From: Bacillus thermotolerans
GTDB lineage: Bacteria; Bacillota; Bacilli; Bacillales; Domibacillaceae
Length of the DNA stretch: 64,000 bases
NCBI RefSeq assembly: GCF_000812025.2
Contig: NZ_JWJE02000002.1
Location: forward strand, 1 to 64,000
Direction: 5' to 3'
Below are positions 9,364 through 17,776 of this stretch, in pieces (positions within the stretch are counted from its first letter, which is position 1; every line of letters starts with the position of its first letter). The notes under the pieces are model-generated. The model saw nothing but the letters and a program-made list of their open reading frames with translations. It was not told where the DNA came from and made no database searches. A program made the position numbers and the translations under genes.

Positions 9364-10377
9364 TTAACCGAGCAGCTGCTGATAAAGCTTTTTCGCATCG
9401 CTTATATTTTTCGTTCCATGGACAAGCATTCGCCCGTCTTGAAACAGCACAACTCTCTTTCCGGAAACAACCGCAGAAAGCAAAAGACCATTCGTCTTCA
9501 CATTCGTCCCTTGTTTCTCCAGCATGGAAGCCAGCTGATCTAAATGAAACTGTCTTCCTTCAGGCGGTCTCACCTGCACAGTATCACGCCCGCATAGAAC
9601 AGCAGTTTTCGTCCGCCGTTCGGCCGATAGATATGGATAAGAAGGCTGTCGGCCGCATGACGGACAATCTTCTTTTTTTAAGGAGGAGATATTAATAGAA
9701 GAATGCGTGTTTTTCCATAGATCAAAGGACACGAGCTCTCTTCTTATCTCTTCCTTCCTGCCGGCCAGCACCTTTAGAGCCTCTGCTCCTTGAAAAGCGG
9801 CCGTCATTTGTACAGCTGGTGCGATGATGCCCACCGTATCGCACGTCATCCCTTCCGCCGGCAGCACAGCTAACAGACAAGCCAAACATGGTGTCTCTCC
9901 TGGTATCACGACACAGCTGATCCCTTGGCTGCCGACACATGCCCCATACACCCATGGGAGCCGATATTTTTGCGCGAGGTCGTTGATGATAAACCTTGTT
10001 TCAAAATTATCGGTCCCATCCAGCAGTATATGCGGCTGCTGCTCCTCTATGAGCGAAGCTAGCTCTTCTGGTCCTGCATCCGCTACCACCGCTTTAATGT
10101 CCGCCTCTGAGTTGATTGACTGAAGCCGCTGTTTGGCAGCCGTTGCTTTCGGCACCTGGTCCCTTGCATCTCGTTCTGTATAAAGCTGCTGGCGCTGCAG
10201 GTTGGTCCAGTCCACGTAGTCCCGGTCGATGATCGTCACCCCGCCCGTTCCTGCCCGCACGAGCGTTTCTGCTAGAGCTGAGCCCAATGCCCCCGCTCCT
10301 ACAATTAGTGCACGCTTCTTTCGAAAAGGGAGCGTTTCTTTTAGAAAAAGCTCCTGCCTTGAATACCGGTTACTCAT
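9364..10377 (-). CDS. thiF: ThiF, sulfur-carrier adenylyltransferase for thiazole synthesis
   Basis: Adenylates the C-terminal glycine of ThiS so that sulfur can be loaded as thiocarboxylate for the thiamine thiazole ring. The 337-residue protein has the E1/MoeB fold: nucleotide-binding GAGALGS near residue 28, a DRDYVDWTNLQRQ stretch, LLDGTDNFETR near 115, a CLAC and later CPSCG zinc-binding pair, and the GMTCDTVG Cys near residue 180. The last 90 residues form an extra tail beyond minimal ThiF. It is the last gene of the operon, starting after AGGGAGGAGAG 15 bases from the thiS stop. MoeB is the alternative, but context supports ThiF. Confidence 0.9.
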   Translation of the reverse strand: MSNRYSRQELFLKETLPFRKKRALIVGAGALGSALAETLVRAGTGGVTIIDRDYVDWTNLQRQQLYTERDARDQVPKATAAKQRLQSINSEADIKAVVADAGPEELASLIEEQQPHILLDGTDNFETRFIINDLAQKYRLPWVYGACVGSQGISCVVIPGETPCLACLLAVLPAEGMTCDTVGIIAPAVQMTAAFQGAEALKVLAGRKEEIRRELVSFDLWKNTHSSINISSLKKEDCPSCGRQPSYPYLSAERRTKTAVLCGRDTVQVRPPEGRQFHLDQLASMLEKQGTNVKTNGLLLSAVVSGKRVVLFQDGRMLVHGTKNISDAKKLYQQLLG

Positions 10378-10392
10378 TTCTTCTCTCCTCCC

Positions 10393-10596
10393 TTAACCGC
10401 CTCCGACAAATTGGACAATCTCAAGACGATCTCCTTCTTTCAAGTGAGTGGAAGAAAGAGAGTCTTTCGGAATAATCTCCCCATTTGCCTCTATAATGAC
10501 CGTCTTTTCCTGGAGAGAATATTGAGTCAGCAAGTCGGCGATCGTTGGACGAGCTAACTTAATGTCTTCCTGTTTGCCATTCACTGTAATTCTCAT
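10393..10596 (-). CDS. thiS: ThiS sulfur carrier protein
   Basis: A 67-residue ubiquitin-like protein that carries sulfur as a C-terminal thiocarboxylate to ThiG. It ends in QFVGGG, giving the required terminal Gly-Gly; the last residue is an extra Gly compared with many ThiS proteins. The GDRLEIVQFVGGG end is the family signature. The ATG follows GAGGAGGAACATA, and the gene overlaps the 3' end of tenI by 38 bases, indicating translational coupling. Confidence 0.92.
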   Translation of the reverse strand: MRITVNGKQEDIKLARPTIADLLTQYSLQEKTVIIEANGEIIPKDSLSSTHLKEGDRLEIVQFVGGG

Positions 10597-11206
10597 TATG
10601 TTCCTCCTCTACCCTCTGTATTTCTTGGCGATAATAAGCAGCCGCTGCAATAGGATCTCCACTAGTAAAAATGCCGGACATTACAGCGATTCCTTCGGCT
10701 CCGGCTTGAGCTATGTCCTGAATGTGCCGAGCCTGAATACCGCCGATCGCAATGACTGGCACGCTTGCAGCAGCGCTCACTTCCTTTAGTTTTCGTAATC
10801 CTGCCGGCTTCCTGTCCGGTTTAGAAGCAGTGGGAAATACATGGCCAAATATAAGCCATTCTGCTTCCTTTTTCTTGATTTCCAAAGCATCCTTCGTTTG
10901 ATGAACGGAACGGCCAAGCTTCATGCTGCCGGCTATTTCTTTTGCTCTCTGAAGCGGCAGGCTTGCTTCAGTCAGCTGTACACCTCCTGCTCCGGCAGCG
11001 AGGGCTACATCCAGCCGGTCATTGATAATTATTTTACCGAGCGGAACGCCTGCCGCCGCAAACCGCTCCACCCAGCTTAATAACTCCTTAGCAGACCGGT
11101 GCTTCTCACGTATATGAAGGAAGTCAGCAAACGGGTGAACCGCCGCTGCAATCTCAGACGCCTGTGTTAGCTCTTGTGTTCCCGTTGTGAGTATATGCAG
11201 CTGCAA
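10559..11206 (-). CDS. tenI: TenI thiazole tautomerase
   Basis: A 215-residue ThiE-like TIM barrel. It should convert the ThiG product to the aromatic carboxylated thiazole rather than couple thiazole and pyrimidine. The motif IFGHVF places a histidine at residue 122 when the TTG at 11204-11206 is used, the position of the catalytic His122 of B. subtilis TenI. Other marks are the HIRE segment near residue 31 and GGVQLTE near 75. The TTG follows GAGGAGGAG by about nine bases and lies inside thiH, a 53-base overlap. An upstream ATG at 11269 would add 21 residues without family support. ThiE is the alternative, with less support. Confidence 0.85.
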   Translation of the reverse strand: MQLHILTTGTQELTQASEIAAAVHPFADFLHIREKHRSAKELLSWVERFAAAGVPLGKIIINDRLDVALAAGAGGVQLTEASLPLQRAKEIAGSMKLGRSVHQTKDALEIKKKEAEWLIFGHVFPTASKPDRKPAGLRKLKEVSAAASVPVIAIGGIQARHIQDIAQAGAEGIAVMSGIFTSGDPIAAAAYYRQEIQRVEEEHNENYSEWQTGRH

Positions 11207-12332
11207 TGACAGGCTCCTCCTCCGCTTCCACAAGAATATCCCAGTCTTTCGAGACCGGCTGGTAGCCATTCCGTTTCAGGCTCATTTTTACTTCTTCTAC
11301 CGACCGCGAATCAGAGATCTCAAACTGACTGTTGTCATTCTGCTTCGTTGCATAACCGCCCACTACGGTAGAAGAGGCGGCTGACATTTTTGTTACACCT
11401 AGCTTGATAAGCTGATCACGCAGTGCAGCTTCTTCCCGGGTGGACAGCGTAATACCCGCCCGCGGCATAAATAAACGAAAAGCAAGCATTGCCTGAACCA
11501 GATTCTTATCCTCCACATTTACTTTCGGAGCAAAGCCGCCAAGATTTGGACGGATGCGCGGGAAGGAGACGGCAACTTCTGTCTCGATATATTTCTTTTG
11601 CAAATAACGGGCGTGCAAGGACGTAAAGAACACTTCCTTTCTCCAGTCATCAAGCCCCAGCAAGGCCCCGATATTTACGGTCCTCATTCCTGCCTGGCAG
11701 CCGCGCTCAGGTGCATCCAGCCGGTACCGATAGTTTCTTTTCGGCCCTTTTACATGAATTTCTTTATAGATATCTTCGTTGTAGACCTCCTGGTAGACGG
11801 TCAGACCATCCACCCCTGATTGACATAGCTGTTTATATTCCTCTGTATCGAGCGGCTGTACTTCAATCGCAATAGAGGCTGCATGAGCCTTAACAAGACG
11901 GGCACTTTCCGCCAAGTAAGCAACGGAGGAATGCTTCCTCGATTCTCCTGTCAGCAGGATCACATGCTGAATGCCCATACTTTTTAGAGCTTTCGCTTCC
12001 TGATCAATCTCAATCGCACTCAGCTTTCGCCTTGGAAAATCGTTATCTAAGCTAAAGCTGCAATACGTACATTTATTCACGCAATAATCTGTTAAATAAA
12101 GCGGCGCATAGAGAGAAATCACCTTTCCGAAATGCTGCACAGTCAGCTTATGTGCTTTTTGAGCCATTTTCTCTAAGTAATTTTCCGCCGCAGGTGAAAG
12201 GAGAACAAGCAGATCTCTCTCGTCTAGCTGGCTTTTCTGCAGTACTGCTTCCACTTCCTGAGGCGTAACACCGTTAAATAACTGTTCATAAGGCTGTGTT
12301 TTTATTTCATCATATATATTATAAAAGCTCAT
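11154..12332 (-). CDS. thiH: ThiH, radical-SAM 2-iminoacetate synthase
   Basis: Cleaves tyrosine with S-adenosylmethionine to dehydroglycine (2-iminoacetate) plus p-cresol, supplying the glycine part of the thiazole. The 392-residue protein has CVNKCTYCSFS near residue 85, the CX3CX2C motif that binds the 4Fe-4S cluster, followed by LLTGESRKH and IEVQPL barrel strands typical of ThiH/BioB-like enzymes. The ATG follows AAGGGGTGATG, 11 bases after thiG. B. subtilis uses the oxygen-dependent glycine oxidase ThiO for this step, so ThiH marks the oxygen-independent route here. Confidence 0.93.
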   Translation of the reverse strand: MSFYNIYDEIKTQPYEQLFNGVTPQEVEAVLQKSQLDERDLLVLLSPAAENYLEKMAQKAHKLTVQHFGKVISLYAPLYLTDYCVNKCTYCSFSLDNDFPRRKLSAIEIDQEAKALKSMGIQHVILLTGESRKHSSVAYLAESARLVKAHAASIAIEVQPLDTEEYKQLCQSGVDGLTVYQEVYNEDIYKEIHVKGPKRNYRYRLDAPERGCQAGMRTVNIGALLGLDDWRKEVFFTSLHARYLQKKYIETEVAVSFPRIRPNLGGFAPKVNVEDKNLVQAMLAFRLFMPRAGITLSTREEAALRDQLIKLGVTKMSAASSTVVGGYATKQNDNSQFEISDSRSVEEVKMSLKRNGYQPVSKDWDILVEAEEEPVIAAAYTHNGNTRANTGV

Positions 12333-12343
12333 TTCATCACCCC

Positions 12344-13108
12344 TTAACCAAGAAACCCAGTAAGCGGAGAGGACGCATTGGCTCTTTCGGACACTGGCCC
12401 AAGTCCGGATAAATAAGCTCCTCTTCCTGCTTTCACCGCTAAATTAAACGCCTTGGCCATACCAACCGGATCATCAGCTGTTGCAATGGCTGTATTCACC
12501 AGTACAGCGTCAGCCCCCATTTCCATCGCCTCAGCCGCTTCCGACGGCCTGCCGATCCCTGCATCTACCACAATAGGCACAGTCTTCTCTTCAATTAGTA
12601 TTCGGATCATTTCTTTCATACGGATTCCCCGGTTAGATCCGATCGGAGAACCTAGCGGCATAATAGCGGCTGCCCCGGCATCTGCCATTTTCTTAGCAGC
12701 CATAAGATCTGGGTTCATATATGGAAGAACGACAAACCCTTCGTTCGCCAAAACGTCTACTGCACGCAATGTCTCTTCATTATCTGGAAGCAAATATTTC
12801 TGGTCAGCAATCACCTCAATCTTAATCCAGTTTCCCATACCTGCTGCTTTCGCTAAACGGGCAATCCGTACCGCCTCTTCTGCGTTGCGTGCACCTGATG
12901 TATTAGGCATAAGAATGATACCAGATGGGATATCCTCCAAAATGTTCTCCTGTCCTGCCTCTAAATCTACTCTTCTGACGGCCACAGTCACCACTTCTGT
13001 CTCTGATTGATGAAAGGCCTCCCTCATGACTGAGTGATCAGCAAACTTTCCTGTTCCCGCGAACAAACGATTAGTTAATTTGACGCCGCCAATTTGTAAC
13101 TCATCCAT
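12344..13108 (-). CDS. thiG: ThiG thiazole synthase
   Basis: Builds the thiazole phosphate of thiamine from deoxyxylulose 5-phosphate, dehydroglycine and the ThiS thiocarboxylate. The 254-residue TIM barrel shows TGKF near residue 20, the Schiff-base lysine in WIKIEV near residue 97, [12 protein letters not shown] near 160 and [23 protein letters not shown] split across strands near 190. The ATG follows AAGGGGGAAT. It is the first gene of the operon, placed 24 bases downstream of the riboswitch terminator, so the whole thiazole set is under TPP control. Confidence 0.95.
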   Translation of the reverse strand: MDELQIGGVKLTNRLFAGTGKFADHSVMREAFHQSETEVVTVAVRRVDLEAGQENILEDIPSGIILMPNTSGARNAEEAVRIARLAKAAGMGNWIKIEVIADQKYLLPDNEETLRAVDVLANEGFVVLPYMNPDLMAAKKMADAGAAAIMPLGSPIGSNRGIRMKEMIRILIEEKTVPIVVDAGIGRPSEAAEAMEMGADAVLVNTAIATADDPVGMAKAFNLAVKAGRGAYLSGLGPVSERANASSPLTGFLG

Positions 13109-13131
13109 TGAAATTCCCCCTTATAAACAAT

Positions 13132-13160
13132 AAAAAAAGCCTGCCGCAAGGGCAGGCTTT
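13132..13160 (-). terminator. riboswitch-controlled terminator before thiG
   Basis: On the minus strand AGCCTGCC pairs with GGCAGGCT around a 5-base loop and runs into seven T residues. It sits between the TPP aptamer and thiG, so it is the natural output stem for transcription attenuation when TPP is bound. Confidence 0.88.
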
Positions 13161-13190
13161 TATTTATGTAGACAAAAATACATACACAAA

Positions 13191-13279
13191 TATAGCTTCC
13201 CTCCGCTGGTACTAACCAAATCAGGTTCAAGGGTTGGATGAACATCATCCTCTCAGCCTTACAGGCACCCCTAGCTATT
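13191..13279 (-). ncRNA. TPP riboswitch (THI box)
   Basis: The minus strand carries the THI-box core in order: AGGGGTGCC, then GGCTGAGAGGATG, ACCCTTGAACCTGAT, and GGTTAGTACCAGCGGAGGGA, closed by flanking TAGCT/AGCTA pairing. These are the conserved pyrimidine-sensor CUGAGA and pyrophosphate-sensor elements that bind thiamine pyrophosphate. It precedes an intrinsic terminator and thiG, so high TPP should stop transcription of thiGH-tenI-thiSF. Confidence 0.97.
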
Positions 13280-13300
13280 CTTACTATTTAATTGTCTACC

Positions 13301-13328
13301 ATTATACTACAAATTTCTGAATTGTTAA
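13301..13328 (-). promoter_or_regulatory. sigma-A-like promoter of the thi operon
   Basis: On the minus strand TTAACA (13328-13323) and TATAAT (13306-13301) are 16 bases apart. The start of transcription would fall near 13294, just before the TPP aptamer. Confidence 0.65.
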
Positions 13329-13347
13329 ATACTTTTTAAGTTTTCTT

Positions 13348-15531
13348 TTATTGAGAAGCAAAAGGCAAGGATATTTCTACTAATGTGCCTTTGCCCTCTT
13401 CACTTTCAAACGTAATCGTGCCATGGTGATTTTGGATAATTTTGAAGCTGACCATCAGGCCAAGACCTGTTCCTTTTTCTTTATTTGAATAAAAAGGTTC
13501 ACCAAGGCGGGTAATTCGCTCCTTGGAGATTCCTGAACCTGTGTCCTCAACTTGCACAATAACCTTATAGCGTTTTTTTCTTGTGCGGATCTTAATGGTG
13601 CCGCCATTCTCCATTGCTTCAAGAGCGTTCTTAATCAGGTTAATCATTACCTGTTTTATTTGCTTTACTTCCATCATGACTTTCGGCAAGTCCTCTTGAA
13701 GGTCACACACCATCACCGTTTCCTTTAGCAAGGCTTCCGGCTGCATGAAAGCGGCTGTTTCCTTAAGAACCTGGTTCATATCTGTCGGTTCCATACATGT
13801 TTCCTGATGCGGCTTGGCCAGCATAAGAAACTCATTCATAATAAATTCGATTCGTTCCAGTTCAGACAAGATAATCTCACTATACCTCACTTGGTTGCTG
13901 TCCTGTCTCCACAACTGCACAAACCCTTTAATTGTCGTCAGCGGATTGCGGATTTCATGAGCAATCCCCGCCGCCAGCTGGCCGACCACACCCAGCTTGT
14001 CGCCTTTACGAATTAGCGAATCCTTTTCCTTTAGCTCAGTTATATCAGCCGATACTGTGATAATGCGAAGAGGCTGGCCATCCTCGCCGCAAACTAGTGT
14101 ATGCTTCGAACGAATCCAGCGTACGGATCCATCCGGCCATAAGATTCTAAATTCTATTTCCGGCTGAATATGATCCAGGTCCGCTACCGATTGAACGACC
14201 GCTTCTCTGTCCTCCGGGTGAACAGCATCAGCAAAAGAGTGCTTGTTTTGGTAAACATCCTTTATCGGACGCTTCCACACACGTTCATATGCTGCGCTTA
14301 CATACTCTGTTTTTAAGTCTTGGACGGATGTTATCCAAAATACTTCATTAATATTTTCGGTGATCTCCCGAATTTGCCTTTCACTATCCTCCAGCCTTTG
14401 CAGGTTCATTTCCTGATCATGAATATCCCTCGCGTGCACGGCCATGCCGTTCTTTGTGGGAAACGTAAAGATCTCATAATACCGGTTCATAAGAGGAGAA
14501 AAGTCTTTAAAACGGGCGTTCCTTCCTGTTCTCATGGACTCCTGCAGCATGTCCTCCGCAAGCGGGCTGATCTTGCTAGGAAGCACTCCCCAAAAGCTTT
14601 TGCCTATCAGCTTCTCCAGGTCTCTTTCCAGCACATTAGCAAACAGTTTATTTACAAAAAGAAAATTCCAGCTCTTATCGACATAGAAAAAGACCTCGAT
14701 AATGCTGTTTAAAATACTTTGAAATTGTTCATTCGTTTCCTCAAGCTCTTTTCTGCTATTCATCAGTTGCTGCTGGATATCCAGTATTTGTGACATATCC
14801 CTTGTTTGAGCCAGGGAAGCCACGATATGTCCGTTAATATCACGAATAGGAAAAACAGTAATACTGACCGGCAGCAAGGAGCCGTCTTTACGCACTCGAA
14901 CGGCTTCATGATTAACAATTTTTTCTCCCTGAAAGACTCGTTTACGCAACTCAATAAAGTCCTTTTTTACCTGCTCTGAATGAGAATGAAAGGGCATAAT
15001 ATCTCCCATTATTTCTTCATTTCTCCACCCGTATAGTTCCTCAAACTGTTTGTTCACTGCAATCACACGATCTTCTGCATCCATGATACTAATCGAGGTA
15101 TCAGCAGATTCAAGGAGGACACGGCCAAGTTCTTTCGATTCCTTCAGTTCTAATTCGAGCATCCTCTCGTAGCTGACCTCACGGCCAATTAGCATAATAG
15201 CCTTTTGCCTTTGTTCAGACCGGTGAATGGCATACCAATCCACCCACTTGTATGTGCCTTCTTTATGGCTGCATCGCACCTCTATGCTCAGCCGGTCTTT
15301 CCCCCTCAATTGATCTATGAATAGCTGTTGATCCTCCGGATGAATGTAATCCATCAAAAGAGATTGCCCAGCTTCTATCTCGCTGTCGCCTACAACTTGA
15401 TGCCAGGCCGGATTTGCTCCTTGGATGACATAATCACCGTCCAGGATGATAAAAATATCCTTCGAGACTTGAGCAAACCACTCCATTTCCCTTGCTGTCA
15501 CAAAGTCAGAATTAAAAAATGTATGAGTCAA
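13348..15531 (-). CDS. multi-PAS sensor histidine kinase, orphan
   Basis: A 727-residue soluble kinase. Four PAS domains are visible at about 14-120, 134-250, 264-372 and 386-502, then a HisKA domain with the phosphorylated His525 in AHEIRNPLTTIKGF and a HATPase domain with NLIKNALEAM, DTGSGIS and GTGLGL. There are no membrane helices, so the signal is cytoplasmic. The AHEIRNPLTTIKGF box is typical of Bacillus sporulation kinases (KinA/KinE type), which feed the Spo0 phosphorelay. No response regulator is adjacent, which fits that role. The start is TTG at 15529-15531, eight bases after GGAGAGGAG; a TTG 14 codons upstream lacks a ribosome site. The sporulation link is inference. Confidence 0.85.
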   Translation of the reverse strand: MTHTFFNSDFVTAREMEWFAQVSKDIFIILDGDYVIQGANPAWHQVVGDSEIEAGQSLLMDYIHPEDQQLFIDQLRGKDRLSIEVRCSHKEGTYKWVDWYAIHRSEQRQKAIMLIGREVSYERMLELELKESKELGRVLLESADTSISIMDAEDRVIAVNKQFEELYGWRNEEIMGDIMPFHSHSEQVKKDFIELRKRVFQGEKIVNHEAVRVRKDGSLLPVSITVFPIRDINGHIVASLAQTRDMSQILDIQQQLMNSRKELEETNEQFQSILNSIIEVFFYVDKSWNFLFVNKLFANVLERDLEKLIGKSFWGVLPSKISPLAEDMLQESMRTGRNARFKDFSPLMNRYYEIFTFPTKNGMAVHARDIHDQEMNLQRLEDSERQIREITENINEVFWITSVQDLKTEYVSAAYERVWKRPIKDVYQNKHSFADAVHPEDREAVVQSVADLDHIQPEIEFRILWPDGSVRWIRSKHTLVCGEDGQPLRIITVSADITELKEKDSLIRKGDKLGVVGQLAAGIAHEIRNPLTTIKGFVQLWRQDSNQVRYSEIILSELERIEFIMNEFLMLAKPHQETCMEPTDMNQVLKETAAFMQPEALLKETVMVCDLQEDLPKVMMEVKQIKQVMINLIKNALEAMENGGTIKIRTRKKRYKVIVQVEDTGSGISKERITRLGEPFYSNKEKGTGLGLMVSFKIIQNHHGTITFESEEGKGTLVEISLPFASQ

Positions 15532-15596
15532 CGAGGACACTCCTCTCCCAATAAGCAATATACAAATAGACAATGGAACAAAATACCTGCCCGCCC

Positions 15597-16085
15597 TTAT
15601 TTATAAAAAATGTGTTCTGCCTTGATTGTTTTATCTACCGTAAGAATTCCGTAAGAATAGTAAGGCAGACGTCGTTTATCCGTTGCTGAGCCAGGATTGA
15701 ACATTAACACTCCCTTTTCAAACCGCAAATAAGGGATATGCGAATGGCCAAAGACAATGCAATCTACCTCTTCATCCATAAATGCTTTAGCCGCTCTCTT
15801 CTCTGTTGTTAACCCTTTTCCATCTCCATGAACAACACCGATATTCCAGCCATTTAACCGGACAATAGCTCGCCGGGGAAGAAGCTGCTTTAATTCTTCG
15901 CTATCTTGATTGCCTGCTACACTTGTTAATGAACCGCAGGAAACAATTTCATCATATACCGTTTTGCTAATCCAATCACCCGCATGAATGATATGGTCAG
16001 CTGTCTTTAATTAATGGAGCAAATGATCGGGAAGCTGAGCAGATTTCTTAGGTAAGTGTGTATCTGATAAAGTAATGATTTTCAA
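15597..16085 (-). pseudogene. YfcE/MJ0936-type metallophosphoesterase broken by an in-frame stop
   Basis: Reading from TTG at 16085 gives one continuous frame of 163 codons with phosphodiesterase motifs all along it: LSDTH at residue 5-10, HAGDW near 34, GNQDS near 57, VVHGDGKG near 87 and FGHSHIP near 114. A single TAA at 16011-16013 (codon 25, between HLLH and LKTADHIIHAGDW) interrupts it; homologues carry Glu or a similar residue here, so one G-to-T change would explain it. A start at the ATG at 15777-15779 would give only a 60-residue C-terminal fragment without most of the metal site. It is either a recent pseudogene or a sequencing error. Confidence 0.8.
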
Positions 16086-16187
16086 ATGATTTCCACTCAC
16101 TTTTTATAAAATAGTATCAAAAATAGCCTAAAAAGAATAGATCTTTTGAAACAAAAAAACATTTGAACTTTACACATAAATCTTTTA

Positions 16188-16231
16188 TAAAAAAGCCGGC
16201 TCATTTTGCTTTTAAAGTAATGAGCCGGCTT
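16188..16231 (-). terminator. intrinsic terminator after the alanine/glycine symporter
   Basis: A 13-bp stem (AAGCCGGCTCATT with its complement, 13-base loop) ends in a T run on the minus strand, immediately past the symporter stop codon. Confidence 0.9.
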
Positions 16232-16235
16232 GTTG

Positions 16236-17663
16236 TTATTTTCGTTGTTTTTGCGGACGCTGCCAATGCTCGGTCCTTCCGATTCCTTCGATCGAATCAG
16301 CATAGAAAACAGGATCTTTCCCCGCTTTTCTTTGTTTTTGATAATCCTTCAGAACAGCAACAGCCACCTTGTACAGCATAGCAATGGCAATTAAGTTGAT
16401 TAGAGCCATAATTGCCATGAACAAATCAGCCATATTCCATACAAGGCTGATCTTAGCCACGGAGCCGAAATATACCATAGCAACGACAGCTAGACGGTAA
16501 ATAAACAAGGCTGTCCTTGATTCCTTAATAAATTCAATATTTGTTTCTCCATAATAATAGTTACCGATTACAGAGCTGAAGGCAAAAAGGAAGATGGCTA
16601 CAGCTAGGAAGAGAGCAGCCCACTCGCCAAGATGCACAGAAAGCGCAGATTGCGTCAGGTTAATGGATAAAGAATCCTCACGTAAATATTCCCTCGAAAG
16701 CAAGATAATAAAAGCGGTAGCCGAGCACACGAGGATGGTATCGACGAATACGCCAAGTGTCTGGATGAGTCCTTGCTTGGCCGGGTGGCTGACAGCTGCA
16801 GTGGCCGCCGCATTCGGTGCAGACCCCATCCCCGCTTCATTGGAGAACAGCCCGCGCTTAATACCGTTCATGACAGCTGCTCCAAGCGTGCCTCCGAGTG
16901 CTTCTTCAAGACCAAAGGCGCTTTTAACGATCAACATAAACATAGCTGGAATTTCAGTGATATTAATGATAAGGACAAAGAGGGCTACAAACAGATAGAT
17001 AACCGCCATAACCGGCACGAGTATTTGTGTAACATGAGCGATCCGCTTAAGGCCGCCGAAGATAACTAACGCCGTCAGTACAGCTAATATGATGCCAATT
17101 ACTGGTTTGGGAACGGCGAACCCTTCATTCACCGCTACAGAAATGGTATTTGACTGAACCGCATTAAATACAAGGCCAAAGCAGAAGGTAATGGTCACGG
17201 CAAAAATGATTCCCATCCAGCGCTTATTCAGACCCCTCTCCATATAATAAGCCGGCCCCCCGCGGAACCCATCCTTATCTTTCACTTTATAAACTTGTGC
17301 AAGAGTACTCTCCACAAAACTGGAGCCAGCACCAATCAAGGCAATGATCCACATCCAGAAAACAGCACCAGGTCCGCCGGCAGCAATCGCTGTCGCTACA
17401 CCCGCTAGGTTACCTGTTCCAATTCGAGAAGCGGCACTGATTGTAAAGGCTTGGAAAGAAGAAATCCCCTTTTTTCCCTCTGCCGATATTGTTGACTTTT
17501 CAAAAATGACACGGAACATTTCTTTCAATAAGCGAAATTGAACAAACTTCGTTCGAAATGAAAAGAAAAGTCCCAGAATAATTAAGAGAGCCACCATCAC
17601 ATATGTATATAAGTAATCATTTAACGTAATAATTAGTTGATCCAAAGCTTCCGACCATCCCAT
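16236..17663 (-). CDS. sodium:alanine/glycine symporter (AGCS family)
   Basis: Imports alanine or glycine with sodium. The 475-residue membrane protein has about ten helices and AGCS marks: RIGTGNLAGVATAIAAGGPG near residue 85, GGPAYYMERGL near 135, NEAGMGSAPNAAATAAVSHP near 275 and the GNYYYGETN segment near 370. The ATG follows GGAGTAGGGAGAG. It is similar to AlsT/DagA-type proteins of B. subtilis. It is a single gene with its own terminator between the broken phosphoesterase gene and parC. Confidence 0.92.
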   Translation of the reverse strand: MGWSEALDQLIITLNDYLYTYVMVALLIILGLFFSFRTKFVQFRLLKEMFRVIFEKSTISAEGKKGISSFQAFTISAASRIGTGNLAGVATAIAAGGPGAVFWMWIIALIGAGSSFVESTLAQVYKVKDKDGFRGGPAYYMERGLNKRWMGIIFAVTITFCFGLVFNAVQSNTISVAVNEGFAVPKPVIGIILAVLTALVIFGGLKRIAHVTQILVPVMAVIYLFVALFVLIINITEIPAMFMLIVKSAFGLEEALGGTLGAAVMNGIKRGLFSNEAGMGSAPNAAATAAVSHPAKQGLIQTLGVFVDTILVCSATAFIILLSREYLREDSLSINLTQSALSVHLGEWAALFLAVAIFLFAFSSVIGNYYYGETNIEFIKESRTALFIYRLAVVAMVYFGSVAKISLVWNMADLFMAIMALINLIAIAMLYKVAVAVLKDYQKQRKAGKDPVFYADSIEGIGRTEHWQRPQKQRK

Positions 17664-17721
17664 CTCTCCCTACTCCTTTCGAAAATTATATATTTATTCT
17701 CTTTCATATTCCCTTCTTTCC

Positions 17722-17765
17722 CTATAAAAAAACCGTTTTATAGCCGGTTTTTAACCGGCTATAAA
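17722..17765 (-). terminator. intrinsic terminator after parC
   Basis: A perfect 13-bp inverted repeat (TTTATAGCCGGTT with its complement, 3-base loop), followed on the minus strand by ACGG and seven T residues, 12 bases past the parC stop. Confidence 0.9.
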
Positions 17766-17776
17766 GGCAATTGCTG

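Noticed and set aside
12453-13010. Long plus-strand open frame opposite thiG (185 codons)
   Set aside because: It is a shadow frame on the strand opposite a highly conserved gene, without ribosome site or recognisable motif.
13191-13279. T-box or SAM riboswitch as the leader of the thi operon
   Set aside because: The CTGAGA and ACCTGAT core and the gene content identify a TPP riboswitch instead.
15597-15779. A stand-alone 60-residue protein starting at the ATG at 15779
   Set aside because: It is the C-terminal part of the interrupted phosphoesterase; the upstream frame encodes the missing motifs and this ATG has no ribosome site.
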